Source: Polaribacter irgensii 23-P (lineage in GTDB: Bacteria; Bacteroidota; Bacteroidia; Flavobacteriales; Flavobacteriaceae). From it: a stretch of 64,000 nt of DNA. Below, piece after piece: positions 19,107 through 28,671 of the stretch. The stretch lies in the NCBI RefSeq assembly GCF_000153225.1, contig NZ_CH724148.1, positions 2,002,842-2,066,841 of the forward strand. The letters run 5' to 3'. The position numbers were made by a program, and so were the translations under genes. The notes beneath the pieces were generated by a model that made no database searches, had not been told where the DNA came from, and saw only the letters and a program-made list of their open reading frames with translations. Every line of letters starts with the position of its first letter. Position 1 is the first letter of the stretch.

Positions 19107-21452
19107 TTATTCACTGATAATCTGTAACACCAATTCTCTTGTCAATTGGGCACCGTTGGCAGTTTTCTTTATGGCTTCAAAAGTAAAAACAAAATCACAT
19201 CCTAATTTGTAATGAGAACATCCGTAGCCTGTTTTTCCTTTTAGAACTGTTCCTTTGTTACATTTTGGACAGACAATCTTTTCTGCCTGTTGCCGTTCAG
19301 AAGTGCTGTCGACTTTTTTTGCAGGGACTTGCTGTTTTGGCTCTAGTTTTAGATTGAAATCTGCGTCAAAACGCAGCAATCCCTCTACCATACCAGAAGT
19401 GGTTTTAAATCCTTTTAAATTTGTTGTACAGCCCTTGTCTAATAATCGGATGAGCTGATTTTCAGAAACTTTTTTTCCTAAAACTTCAAAAGAAATCTTG
19501 AGTGTACAATTATTTTTATACTCAGAGCAACCGAATGCAGTGGAACCTTTTAATAGTTTCCCTTTCTTACATTTCGGACAAATTTTTCCCTGTACTTCCT
19601 TTTTAGATGCTGTAGATGGTTTTATTTTTTGTGCTGTCGATTGCGATGTTGGTTGCACCTTTGCAGTAACGGCAGAAATCCTCTTTTTAGAAGTATTGGA
19701 GCGGACTTCTACGACCAGTTCGTCTACCATTTTCTTCATATTATTAATAAAGGTACCCGCATTAAACTCTCCTCTTTCGATTTCCTTTAAACGTTTTTCC
19801 CAGCGTCCTGTTAACTCAGCAGACTTTAACAATTCATTGTCAATAATTAGAATTAAGTCAACTCCCGTTTGCGTTGGAACTACTAGTTTTTTCTTACGTT
19901 CAATATATTTTCTTCTAAATAAGGTTTCTATGATACTTGCTCTGGTAGAGGGTCTTCCAATACCATTTTCTTTCATGAGCTCACGCATTTCATCATCATC
20001 TACTTGCTTTCCAGCAGTTTCCATGGCGCGAAGCAAACTCGCCTCAGTAAAGTTTCGTGGAGGTTTTGTTTCCTTTTCTAGAAAGGAGGGTGCATGCGCT
20101 CCACGTTCTCCTTTGATAAAAGAGGGCAATGTGAGTTGTTCATTTGACTCTTTCTTAATTTTACTTTCCGCTGTTTCAAAAGCAACGCGCCAACCTTTGG
20201 TAATAATTTCTTTACCAGTGGTTTTAAAAGGCACATCTGCAGCTTTCCCAATAACGGCTGTGTTAGAAACATCAGAGTCTGGATAAAAAGCACCAATAAA
20301 TCTACGCGTAATAATATCATAGACTTGCTGTTGGTTGTATTGCAAGTTTCCCTGAATTCCTGTCGGAATTATGGCATGGTGATCGGTTACTTTTTTATCA
20401 TCAAAAACACGATTTGTTTTCTTTATTTTATTTCCTAAAAGAGGCTGTGTTAACTGACTGTAGTTGGTGAGTTTCGCTAAAATTCCCGCAATTTTCGGAT
20501 ATACATCATTGGGTAAAAAGGTGGTATCTACCCTTGGGTACGTAACCACTTTCATCTCGTATAATTTCTGCACCGTCTTTAAGGTTTCATCTGCCGAGAA
20601 ACCAAATTTAGTATTACAATATACTTGTAAGCCTGTCAAATCAAAAAGTTTTGGGGCATATTCCTTTCCTTTCTTTTTTGTTACGCTTACGATTTCAAAG
20701 TCAGACTCTTTTACTTTTGTGGCTAAAACTTGGCCATCTTCCTGTTTTAGAAAACGCCCATCTTCATAATTGAATAGAGTGTCTCTATAGGTAGTTTGAA
20801 GTTCCCAGTAGGGCTGTGGTTTAAAATCATTGATTTCCAAATGTCGGTTAACAATCATCGCCAAGGTGGGAGTTTGCACCCTTCCTACGGATAAAACCTG
20901 CTTGTAGCCACCAAATTTTACGGTGTACAGGCGGGTAGCATTTAAGCCTAAAAGCCAATCTCCAATAGCTCTTGAATAGCCGGCATAATATAAATTATCG
21001 TAATTTGAAGAAGGCTTTAAATTTTTAAACCCTTCTTTAATTGCTTCTTCTGTTAGAGATGAAATCCACAAGCGTTGCACTTCTCCGGTATACTTGCATT
21101 GGTTGATTACCCAACGTTGAATAAGTTCTCCTTCGGTTCCAGCATCTCCGCAATTGATGACTACAGAAGCCCTGTCAAATAAAGATTTTACAATATTAAA
21201 TTGTTTTTTTACTCCAGCGTCTCCTGTAACTTTTGTGTCAAAACGCTCTGGCAGCATCGGTAGATTGTTTAAATCCCAACTCTTCCAATGCGCTTTGTAA
21301 TCTTTTGGCTCCAACAGCGTGCATAAGTGACCAAAGGTGTAGGTAACAGCATAGCCATTGCCCTCATAAAAACCATCACGTTTTGTGTTGGCTCCTAAAA
21401 TAGCAGCAATTTCTCTAGCGACACTCGGTTTCTCAGCAATACAAACTTTCAT
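19107..21452 (-). CDS. topB: DNA topoisomerase III (type IA)
   Basis: A 781-residue type IA topoisomerase that relaxes and decatenates DNA through a 5'-phosphotyrosine. The N-terminal TOPRIM carries the catalytic Glu in IAEKPSVAREIA and the acidic motif DAGTEGE (103-109), where the commoner DxxREGE arginine is Thr. The active-site tyrosine is Y305 in TYPRVDT. The central gate domain includes GIGRPSTRASIIE. Two C-terminal zinc-finger-like repeats follow a Ser/Thr/Lys-rich linker, each with CPKC at the front and one or two later Cys (GCSEYKNNC, GCSHYKLGC). It is a single gene; 71 bp separate it from tex. Confidence 0.93.
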   Translation of the reverse strand: MKVCIAEKPSVAREIAAILGANTKRDGFYEGNGYAVTYTFGHLCTLLEPKDYKAHWKSWDLNNLPMLPERFDTKVTGDAGVKKQFNIVKSLFDRASVVINCGDAGTEGELIQRWVINQCKYTGEVQRLWISSLTEEAIKEGFKNLKPSSNYDNLYYAGYSRAIGDWLLGLNATRLYTVKFGGYKQVLSVGRVQTPTLAMIVNRHLEINDFKPQPYWELQTTYRDTLFNYEDGRFLKQEDGQVLATKVKESDFEIVSVTKKKGKEYAPKLFDLTGLQVYCNTKFGFSADETLKTVQKLYEMKVVTYPRVDTTFLPNDVYPKIAGILAKLTNYSQLTQPLLGNKIKKTNRVFDDKKVTDHHAIIPTGIQGNLQYNQQQVYDIITRRFIGAFYPDSDVSNTAVIGKAADVPFKTTGKEIITKGWRVAFETAESKIKKESNEQLTLPSFIKGERGAHAPSFLEKETKPPRNFTEASLLRAMETAGKQVDDDEMRELMKENGIGRPSTRASIIETLFRRKYIERKKKLVVPTQTGVDLILIIDNELLKSAELTGRWEKRLKEIERGEFNAGTFINNMKKMVDELVVEVRSNTSKKRISAVTAKVQPTSQSTAQKIKPSTASKKEVQGKICPKCKKGKLLKGSTAFGCSEYKNNCTLKISFEVLGKKVSENQLIRLLDKGCTTNLKGFKTTSGMVEGLLRFDADFNLKLEPKQQVPAKKVDSTSERQQAEKIVCPKCNKGTVLKGKTGYGCSHYKLGCDFVFTFEAIKKTANGAQLTRELVLQIISE

Positions 21453-21523
21453 TGGTTATTTTTGCGGACTCGAAAATAAGAAAATAATTTTCAATTGTAA
21501 GATAAAGTTCATAAGTAAACCGA

Positions 21524-23641
21524 CTACTTGATTAAAGCGAGTTGTATTCGTTTTCTTGGGAGGTCCACTTCCAAAACCTTTACCATTATTTGTTGTTGCA
21601 AAGTAACAATAGCATTCACGTCTTTTACAAAGGTATTTGACAAGTTGGAAACATGAATCAATCCACTTTCTTTCGTTCCAATATCAACAAAACAGCCAAA
21701 ATTGGTAATGTTATTTACAATTCCAGGCAGCACCTGACCAATTCTTAAATCTGCAATTGTTTTAATGGTAGCGTCAAAAGAAAATACTTTTGCTATCGCT
21801 CTTGGATCTGCACCTGGCTTTTCTAGTTCTTTGATGATGTCTTTTAGAGTTACTATACCAATGGTTTCTGAGGTGTATTGTTGCAAAGAAATACGTTGCA
21901 ATAATGCACTGTTTCCAAAAAAGGTAGAGACACTTATTTTTAGATCTTTTGCCATTTTCTTAACTAAAGAATACATTTCGGGATGAACAGCAGAATTGTC
22001 AAGTGGATTTTCTCCATGTTTAATTCGTAAAAATCCAGCAGCTTGCTCAAAGGCTTTTCCTCCCAATCGAGGAATTTTTTTTATGGCCGTTCTCGAAGGA
22101 AATGCGCCATTTTCAGTTCTATAAGCTACTATGTTTTCTGCTATTTTTGGTCCGATTCCAGAAACATAACTCAACAAAGACTCACTGGCAGTATTGATGT
22201 TTACACCAATTGTGTTTACACAGCTTTCGACAAGAGCATCCAGGGATTTTTTTAACTTTATTTGATCTACGTCGTGCTGATATTGACCAACTCCAATTGA
22301 TTTGGCATCAATTTTCACCAATTCTGCTAAGGGATCTTGTAGTCTTCTTCCAATAGAAATAGCGCCGCGAACAGTAACATCGTAATTTGGAAATTCCTCT
22401 CGTGCAATTTTAGATGCAGAGTATATGGAAGCTCCCGCTTCACTTATCACAAAAACAGCGACTTTATCTTGCAATTGAATTTTTTCCAACAATTGCTCTG
22501 TTTCGCGTGAAGCGGTTCCATTACCAACAGCAATCGCCTCAATTTTATGTTTTGCTACTAAAAAATTAATTTTTTTAAGTGCTTCTATAGTTTGGTTTTG
22601 AGGTGCATGTGGATAGATGACATCATGATGTAATAATGCTCCTTGTGCATTTAAACATACAATTTTGCAACCAGATTTAAAACCAGGATCAATTGCTAAA
22701 ACTCTTTTTTCACCCAAAGGAGCGCCCAATAGTAATTGCTTTAGATTTTTAGAAAAGACCAATATTGCATCTAAATCTGCCTTTTCTTTAGCAATGGAGA
22801 GTGCTTCATTAGCGAGTGATGGAAATAACAAGCGTTTGTAGGAATCTTGAATTGCCAATTGAATTTGAGGAGTACATGTATTTTGAGAACGAATAATTCG
22901 GTTTTCTATTTTTTGAATGGCGTCGTTTTCATCAATGGTTATTTTTACGCGCACAAATCCTTCTTTTTCCGCTCTTAAAATTGCTAAAAAACGATGGGAA
23001 GGAATTCGATTTAATGCTTCTTGCCACTCAAAATAATCTTTAAATTTTTGCGCTTTTTCATCATTAATTTTTGTTTTTATTACCTTAGATGAAATGCTGC
23101 CAAACCGACTTATTTGATTTCGAAGACTGTTCCGAACATCTGTCCGTTCATTAATCCATTCAGCAATAATAAAACGGGAAGCTTCCAGAGCTTGTGAAGC
23201 AGAAAGAATTTCGTTGTTGAGGTATTTTGAAGCGGTGGACTCTAAATTGGCGATCTGTTGTGCCATTATCATTTTAGCTAGCGGTTCTAAGCCTTGCAAA
23301 CGAGCAGTTTCAGCTTTTGTTTTTCGTTTCTTTTTATAGGGAAGATACACATCTTCTAAGGCAATTAGATCTTTAGTAAGAAGTACTTTGTTGGACAATT
23401 CAGCGGTCAATACCCCTTGTTCCTCGAGTGCTTTTGTAATAGCTTTCTTACGTTTTTCTAAAGCTTCAAAAATATCTTTAAACTGCATAATCGCTCCAAT
23501 TTGTACTTCATCTAAATTTCCTGTTATTTCTTTTCGATATCTTGCAATAAATGGAATGGTTGCGTCTTCATTTAACAACGAGAGTGTGTTTGATATGGAT
23601 CGTGACGAGAGTCGTGTTTGTTGAATTATATATTGGAGCAT
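21524..23641 (-). CDS. tex: Tex-family RNA-binding transcription accessory protein
   Basis: Tex is a modular nucleic-acid-binding protein related to Spt6. The chosen start is the ATG at 23641 (MLQYIIQQTRLS, 705 residues); the frame extends upstream to 23686, but the added residues do not fit. In order: an N-terminal helical domain with PFIARYRKE, a YqgF-like RNase H fold with AIDPGFKSGCK, helix-hairpin-helix motifs (YVSGIGPKIAENIV and IPRLGGKAFEQ), and a C-terminal S1 RNA-binding domain with VNNITNFGCFVDIG. It is a single gene, present in most bacteria. Confidence 0.95.
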   Translation of the reverse strand: MLQYIIQQTRLSSRSISNTLSLLNEDATIPFIARYRKEITGNLDEVQIGAIMQFKDIFEALEKRKKAITKALEEQGVLTAELSNKVLLTKDLIALEDVYLPYKKKRKTKAETARLQGLEPLAKMIMAQQIANLESTASKYLNNEILSASQALEASRFIIAEWINERTDVRNSLRNQISRFGSISSKVIKTKINDEKAQKFKDYFEWQEALNRIPSHRFLAILRAEKEGFVRVKITIDENDAIQKIENRIIRSQNTCTPQIQLAIQDSYKRLLFPSLANEALSIAKEKADLDAILVFSKNLKQLLLGAPLGEKRVLAIDPGFKSGCKIVCLNAQGALLHHDVIYPHAPQNQTIEALKKINFLVAKHKIEAIAVGNGTASRETEQLLEKIQLQDKVAVFVISEAGASIYSASKIAREEFPNYDVTVRGAISIGRRLQDPLAELVKIDAKSIGVGQYQHDVDQIKLKKSLDALVESCVNTIGVNINTASESLLSYVSGIGPKIAENIVAYRTENGAFPSRTAIKKIPRLGGKAFEQAAGFLRIKHGENPLDNSAVHPEMYSLVKKMAKDLKISVSTFFGNSALLQRISLQQYTSETIGIVTLKDIIKELEKPGADPRAIAKVFSFDATIKTIADLRIGQVLPGIVNNITNFGCFVDIGTKESGLIHVSNLSNTFVKDVNAIVTLQQQIMVKVLEVDLPRKRIQLALIK

Positions 23642-23734
23642 TTTTTGTGTTTGTAAGGAATTAAAAATAATTGAAAGGAAATACATTCGTCTTTTTATTT
23701 TAAGACAGATTGGCTTTGCACAGAAGTAAATAGG

Positions 23735-24712
23735 TTAACTGTTATACATTACAATTTTTCCTTTTACTTTTCTTTGCATCCTTTCTTCCAAAGCTTTGGA
23801 TGTCTCTTTAAGGGGGTATTCATGATGGATGTGTGGCTTTAATGCTACCTTAGAAAACCAATGTAGAAGTTTTATGGTATTTTTATAATTTTTTTTTAGA
23901 AAGTGTAGGGTAAAATTTCCCCAGAAAACGCCGACAATCTGACATCCTTTCAACAGCGTTAAGTTCAGTGAAATTTTTGGAATTGTACCAGCCGCAAAAC
24001 TTACGACAAGCAATTTTCCTTTCCAAGCAGTTGCTCTCAGGGCGTGTTTGGAATAAGGTCCACCAACAAGGTCGAAAATCACATCCGCTCCCTTTCCTTC
24101 GATCATTACTTTTACCCTTTTTATTAAATTTTCTTTGGAATAATTGATGGTTAGATCAGCACCATGTTGTTTGCAAAGGGCTAGCTTCTCGTCTTTAGAT
24201 GCAGCAGCGATTACTTTTGCATCTAGCAATTCCCTCAACGTTACGGCCGCTAAACCAACGCTTACTGAGGATCCTAAAACAATTAAATTTTCTCCTTTTT
24301 GTAATTTAGCACGATTTTTCAATGCGTGGAACGAAGTGCTATTGGCCACTAAAAAAGAGCCTGCAACTGAGAAATTAATATTTTTAGACTTTGGAAATAG
24401 GGCATTGGATTCCACGATAACTTTTTCGGCAAAACCACCATTTAGTACAAAGCCAAAAACGGCATCTCCAACCTTGTGAGCAATCACATTTTTACCGACT
24501 TCTTTTACGATCCCTGCAATATCACTTCCAGAGATACCAGGCAATGTGGGTTGGAGTTGATACAAACCTTGAATCATTAAGGGATCAGGAAAATTGACAC
24601 TACATGCGGCTGTGCCTGATAAAACTTCATCTTGTATGGGTCTTAAAGGAGCTACTTCTTTGTGTTTTAGCGATGATGGAAGGCCGAATTTCTCACAAAC
24701 AATTGCTTTCAT
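23735..24712 (-). CDS. MDR-family NADPH:quinone oxidoreductase homologue with altered nucleotide-binding loop
   Basis: A 325-residue zinc-free medium-chain dehydrogenase/reductase of the quinone oxidoreductase type. The N-terminal MKAIVCEKFGLPSSL and the C-terminal KGCQIVGVFWGNF are typical. The cofactor loop, usually GASGGVG, reads GSSVSVG (147-153), so two of its glycines are lost. Other usually conserved positions also differ: ACSVNFPD (usually ACGVNFPD) and ANSTSFHAL (usually YGTSYHAL). The frame is intact. Either NADPH binding is altered or the gene is under relaxed selection. It is downstream of the GNAT gene on the same strand, 43 bp away. Confidence 0.8.
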   Translation of the reverse strand: MKAIVCEKFGLPSSLKHKEVAPLRPIQDEVLSGTAACSVNFPDPLMIQGLYQLQPTLPGISGSDIAGIVKEVGKNVIAHKVGDAVFGFVLNGGFAEKVIVESNALFPKSKNINFSVAGSFLVANSTSFHALKNRAKLQKGENLIVLGSSVSVGLAAVTLRELLDAKVIAAASKDEKLALCKQHGADLTINYSKENLIKRVKVMIEGKGADVIFDLVGGPYSKHALRATAWKGKLLVVSFAAGTIPKISLNLTLLKGCQIVGVFWGNFTLHFLKKNYKNTIKLLHWFSKVALKPHIHHEYPLKETSKALEERMQRKVKGKIVMYNS

Positions 24713-24755
24713 AGTTTCTCCTTATTCATAGATTAAAGTTTGTATTGATACGTTT

Positions 24756-25265
24756 CTAAAATACTTTTTCAAAAGCCAATCTTTTATCACCGTAATTGGT
24801 GTAAATAACGCCGCAGTATTGATAGCCCAATTTTCTAATCAGGGATTGCATACCAAGATTCTCTTCATGGGTGTCAATTTTTAGACTTTGGATATTTTGT
24901 TGGTCCAGTTGCTGGTGAAATTCTTCAAATAACCGAACTGCCAGACCCAACTTTCGGAAGCCTGATTTTATCGCCATCCGGTGAATTACTCCATAAACTG
25001 TATTTTCGTCTACCATCCATTTGCCGGCAATTATTTCATATGTGGGTTCTTTCCTAGTGGTAAACATCGCTGTAGCAACTACCTGACTTTGCGTGTTTAA
25101 AAGAACATAGCTTTCTCTATTTTCGATGTCATTTTCAACTTGCGCTGTGTTTGGATACCCATTTTGCCATTGTTCAATTTTTTGGTCAGCTAAATATGCT
25201 TTTGCATCCGCGATAATAGCCATGATATCTGGAATGTCGTTAAAAGTGGAATGTCTAATCTGCAT
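24756..25265 (-). CDS. GNAT family N-acetyltransferase
   Basis: A 169-residue protein with the GNAT fold: an N-terminal MQIRHSTFNDIPDI strand-helix, VIHRMAI (strand 4), FRKLGLAVRLFEEF as the acetyl-CoA pyrophosphate loop and helix, and IDTHEENLGMQSLIRKLGYQYCGVIY at the C-terminus. The acceptor substrate is unknown. It lies downstream of lysA but is separated from it by a strong terminator, and it probably shares a transcript with the MDR gene. Confidence 0.88.
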   Translation of the reverse strand: MQIRHSTFNDIPDIMAIIADAKAYLADQKIEQWQNGYPNTAQVENDIENRESYVLLNTQSQVVATAMFTTRKEPTYEIIAGKWMVDENTVYGVIHRMAIKSGFRKLGLAVRLFEEFHQQLDQQNIQSLKIDTHEENLGMQSLIRKLGYQYCGVIYTNYGDKRLAFEKVF

Positions 25266-25280
25266 TGAGAATTTTTAAAT

Positions 25281-25327
25281 AAAAAAAGCCACGAACTCAC
25301 AAAATTATTGGGTGTGAATGCGTGGCT
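25281..25327 (-). terminator. Intrinsic terminator after lysA
   Basis: On the minus strand AGCCACG and CGTGGCT pair around an inner CAC/GTG extension and are followed by a run of T. It lies between the lysA stop and the GNAT start. Confidence 0.75.
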
Positions 25328-25345
25328 AAATTTAGTATATTCTTT

Positions 25346-26614
25346 TTAAGCAGGAATTGCTTCTTCGCTATTTTTTTTAATTATTGAAAAGTCAACAACT
25401 TCTTGATTGTGCAAAATATCTTGAATTGTTTGTCGCTTTCTAATTAAGTAATCCTCTCCTCGATGCACCATGACTTCGGCAGGTAAGTAGCGAGAATTGT
25501 AGTTGGATGCCATGGAAAAACAATAGGCTCCTGCGTTGTGGAAACACAATACGTCTTCTTCTGAGATTTCTGAAATTCTTCTGTTAGATCCAAAAGTGTC
25601 TGTTTCACAGATATAACCAACCACAGAATAATAGCGATCTCTTCCTTCTGTATTAGAAATGTTTGTAATGTGGTGATAGGAATCATACATCATAGGTCTT
25701 ACCAGGTGGTTAAAGCCAGAATCTACATGTGCAAAAACCGTAGATGTGGTTTGTTTTACAACATTTACTTTTGCAAGAAAAACACCCGCTTCAGAAACTA
25801 AAAATTTTCCAGGTTCAAACATCAACGTAATTTCTTTTCCGTATTCCACACAAAAATCATTGAACCGCTCTGACAATTGCAATCCTAATTGTTCAATATC
25901 TGTAGAGATATCACCCTCTTTATAAGGTACTTTAAAGCCACTCCCAAAATCGATAAAATCAATGTTTTCAAATTGTTTTGCGACATCAAATAAAATTTCT
26001 GTCGCCCGCAAGAAAGTATCAATGTCTAAGATATCCGATCCTGTGTGCATGTGAATTCCATTGATGTTCATTCCCGTGTTTTCCACTACTCTTTTTATGT
26101 GGGGCACTTGATGAATTGAGATACCAAATTTAGAATCGATATGTCCTACAGATATTTTTGAATTTCCACCTGCCATAATGTGTGGATTTATTCGCACACA
26201 GACAGGGATTTTTGGATGTTTTTGTCCAAACAACTCCAAGATAGAAAGGTTGTCTATATTAATCTGTACTCCTAACTTGGCAACTTCTTCAATCTCCGTT
26301 AAAGAAACTCCGTTAGGCGTAAATATTATCTTTTTAGGATCGATTCCCGTTGTTAAGCCCAACTGCACTTCTTGGATAGACACGGTGTCTAAACCCGCAC
26401 CAATACCCTGTAGAAATTTCAAAATATTAATGTTTGAAAGTGCTTTTACAGCATAATTTAATTTTAAATTTTTAACAGTACTAAAGGCATTTGTTAAGCG
26501 ATTGTATTGTGCTTCAATTTTATCTGTATCGTATACATATAAAGGGCTACCGTATTTGGTTGCAAGTTCTAAAAGTTGTGTTCTTTCCAAGGGGTGTTGA
26601 TTTATTTTAAACAA
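25346..26614 (-). CDS. lysA: Diaminopimelate decarboxylase
   Basis: LysA makes L-lysine by PLP-dependent decarboxylation of meso-diaminopimelate. The PLP lysine is K57 in LNYAVKALS. HMHTGSDI, the DFGSGFKVPY glycine loop, MFEPGKFL and the CETDTFG motif at the dimer active site are all present. The length of 422 residues is normal. No in-frame ATG precedes the conserved N-terminus, so the start is the TTG at 26614. It is a single gene closed by a hairpin terminator and divergent from parE. Confidence 0.94.
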   Translation of the reverse strand: MFKINQHPLERTQLLELATKYGSPLYVYDTDKIEAQYNRLTNAFSTVKNLKLNYAVKALSNINILKFLQGIGAGLDTVSIQEVQLGLTTGIDPKKIIFTPNGVSLTEIEEVAKLGVQINIDNLSILELFGQKHPKIPVCVRINPHIMAGGNSKISVGHIDSKFGISIHQVPHIKRVVENTGMNINGIHMHTGSDILDIDTFLRATEILFDVAKQFENIDFIDFGSGFKVPYKEGDISTDIEQLGLQLSERFNDFCVEYGKEITLMFEPGKFLVSEAGVFLAKVNVVKQTTSTVFAHVDSGFNHLVRPMMYDSYHHITNISNTEGRDRYYSVVGYICETDTFGSNRRISEISEEDVLCFHNAGAYCFSMASNYNSRYLPAEVMVHRGEDYLIRKRQTIQDILHNQEVVDFSIIKKNSEEAIPA

Positions 26615-26720
26615 AAGTAGTTTAATTGTTGGGCATTCTTTTATTTGTTTAAAAATATAACATATTGTTTTATTTTGTGGTTTTTATCTATAAATAGCAC
26701 AATAAAAAGTTGAAATCCTG

Positions 26721-26754
26721 TTGATAACTAATTTTCACATGTATTTTATTTTTG
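26721..26754 (+). promoter_or_regulatory. Putative promoter of parE-parC
   Basis: A TATTTTTG -7 box at 26747-26754 lies 23 bp after a TTG at 26721-26723, in the 195-bp divergent region between lysA and parE. The predicted start leaves a leader of about 47 bases before the ATG at 26809. Confidence 0.5.
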
Positions 26755-26808
26755 TGCGTTTAATGGTATTTTAGCAAGGCTTCAAACCGAATAACAGTCC
26801 CATTTTTC

Positions 26809-28668
26809 ATGAGTCAAGAAACTAAATATACAGAAGATAATATCAGGTCATTAGATTGGAAAGAGCACATTAGAATGCGTCCGGGAATGTACATTGGTAA
26901 ATTAGGAGATGGCTCTTCTGCCGACGATGGAATCTATATTTTAGTCAAAGAAGTTTTAGACAATTCTATTGACGAATACGTGATGGGTGCTGGTAAAAAT
27001 ATTGAAATTTCGATACAAGGGAGCAAGGTAACTGTTCGTGATTTTGGTCGTGGAATTCCTTTAGGAAAAGTTGTAGACGTCGTATCTAAAATGAATACCG
27101 GAGGAAAATACGATTCTAAGGCTTTTAAAAAATCTGTAGGATTAAATGGGGTAGGGACCAAGGCTGTGAATGCGCTTTCGTCTTTTTTTAGAGTGGAGTC
27201 TTCCCGAGATGGAAAATCAGCTTCAGCAGAATTCAGTCAAGGAAATTTAGAGCAACAAGATTTTTTAGAGGAAAGTTCTCGGAGGAAAGGAACCAAAGTA
27301 TCTTTTATTCCAGATGAGGAGATCTTTAAGAAATACAAATTCAGAAATGAATACGTAGCAAAAATGCTAAAGTATTATGTGTATTTGAATCCGGGGTTGA
27401 CCATAATTTTTAATGGAGAAAAGTTTTTTTCAGAAAATGGATTGAAAGATTTATTGGAAGATAACAACCACCAAGAGGATATGTTATACCCAATAATTCA
27501 TTTGAAAGGAGACGATATTGAGGTAGCGATAACACATAGTAAAACACAATATTCAGAAGAATATCATTCTTTCGTAAACGGACAACATACAACACAAGGA
27601 GGAACGCATCAAACGGCTTTTAGAGAAGCGATTGTAAAAACAATTCGAGAATTTTACGGAAAGAATTTTGAGGCTTCAGACGTTCGGAAATCCATTATTT
27701 CTGCTATTGCCATAAAGGTCATGGAGCCCATTTTTGAAAGTCAGACAAAAACAAAGTTAGGCTCAACAGACATGGGGGGAAAGCTGCCTACGGTTAGAAC
27801 CTATATCAATGATTTTTTAAAGACCAAGTTAGATAACTATTTGCATAAAAACCCTGCTGTATCGGATATGTTGCAGCGGAAAATAATGCAGGCAGAGAAA
27901 GAACGAAAAGAACTTTCGGGAATACGAAAGTTAGCAAAAGACAGAGCGAAAAAATCCAGTTTGCACAATAAGAAATTAAGAGACTGTAGAATACACTTGG
28001 GAGATATCAAAAAGGAAAACTATTTAGAAACTACCTTGTTTATTACAGAAGGAGATTCTGCTTCTGGATCGATTACCAAATCGAGAAATGTAAATACGCA
28101 AGCCGTTTTTAGCTTGAAAGGAAAGCCCTTGAATTCTTTTGGTTTGAGTAAGAAAATTGTGTACGAAAATGAGGAGTTTAATCTGTTACAAGCTGCTTTA
28201 AATATCGAAGATGGTATTGAAGATTTGCGGTATAACAACATTGTAATCGCCACGGATGCAGATGTTGATGGAATGCACATTCGCTTGCTACTCATCACTT
28301 TTTTTCTGCAATTTTTTCCAGAGCTAATTAAAGAAGGACATTTATACATTTTAGAAACGCCACTGTTTAGAGTCCGAAATAAAAAGCAAACTTTTTATTG
28401 TTATTCTCAGGAAGAAAAGAATGCTGCAATTGCAAAATTAAAAGGAAAGCCAGAGATTACCAGGTTTAAAGGTTTGGGAGAGATTTCTCCAAATGAATTT
28501 GTTCATTTTATTGGAGACGATATTCGATTAGACCCCGTGATGTTAGATAAGGAAATGTCTATCGAGCAGATGCTAGAATTTTATATGGGAAAAAATACTC
28601 CTGATAGACAAAAGTTTATCATTGAAAATTTAAAGGTAGAGTTGGATACTATTGAAGATGAAGTATAG
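26809..28668 (+). CDS. parE: DNA topoisomerase IV subunit B (type IIA topoisomerase ATPase subunit)
   Basis: The ATPase subunit of topoisomerase IV, which separates linked daughter chromosomes. GHKL ATPase motifs are [20 protein letters not shown] and [10 protein letters not shown]. The transducer is followed by a TOPRIM domain with [11 protein letters not shown] and [13 protein letters not shown], and by the C-terminal [12 protein letters not shown]. At 619 residues it is the short form lacking the GyrB insertion, which supports ParE. It is 3 bp upstream of parC in one operon. Confidence 0.94.
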   Translation: MSQETKYTEDNIRSLDWKEHIRMRPGMYIGKLGDGSSADDGIYILVKEVLDNSIDEYVMGAGKNIEISIQGSKVTVRDFGRGIPLGKVVDVVSKMNTGGKYDSKAFKKSVGLNGVGTKAVNALSSFFRVESSRDGKSASAEFSQGNLEQQDFLEESSRRKGTKVSFIPDEEIFKKYKFRNEYVAKMLKYYVYLNPGLTIIFNGEKFFSENGLKDLLEDNNHQEDMLYPIIHLKGDDIEVAITHSKTQYSEEYHSFVNGQHTTQGGTHQTAFREAIVKTIREFYGKNFEASDVRKSIISAIAIKVMEPIFESQTKTKLGSTDMGGKLPTVRTYINDFLKTKLDNYLHKNPAVSDMLQRKIMQAEKERKELSGIRKLAKDRAKKSSLHNKKLRDCRIHLGDIKKENYLETTLFITEGDSASGSITKSRNVNTQAVFSLKGKPLNSFGLSKKIVYENEEFNLLQAALNIEDGIEDLRYNNIVIATDADVDGMHIRLLLITFFLQFFPELIKEGHLYILETPLFRVRNKKQTFYCYSQEEKNAAIAKLKGKPEITRFKGLGEISPNEFVHFIGDDIRLDPVMLDKEMSIEQMLEFYMGKNTPDRQKFIIENLKVELDTIEDEV

Positions 28669-28671
28669 ACT

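Noticed and set aside
19498..20286. A 262-residue plus-strand ORF
   Set aside because: It is antisense to topB, with composition typical of a shadow frame.
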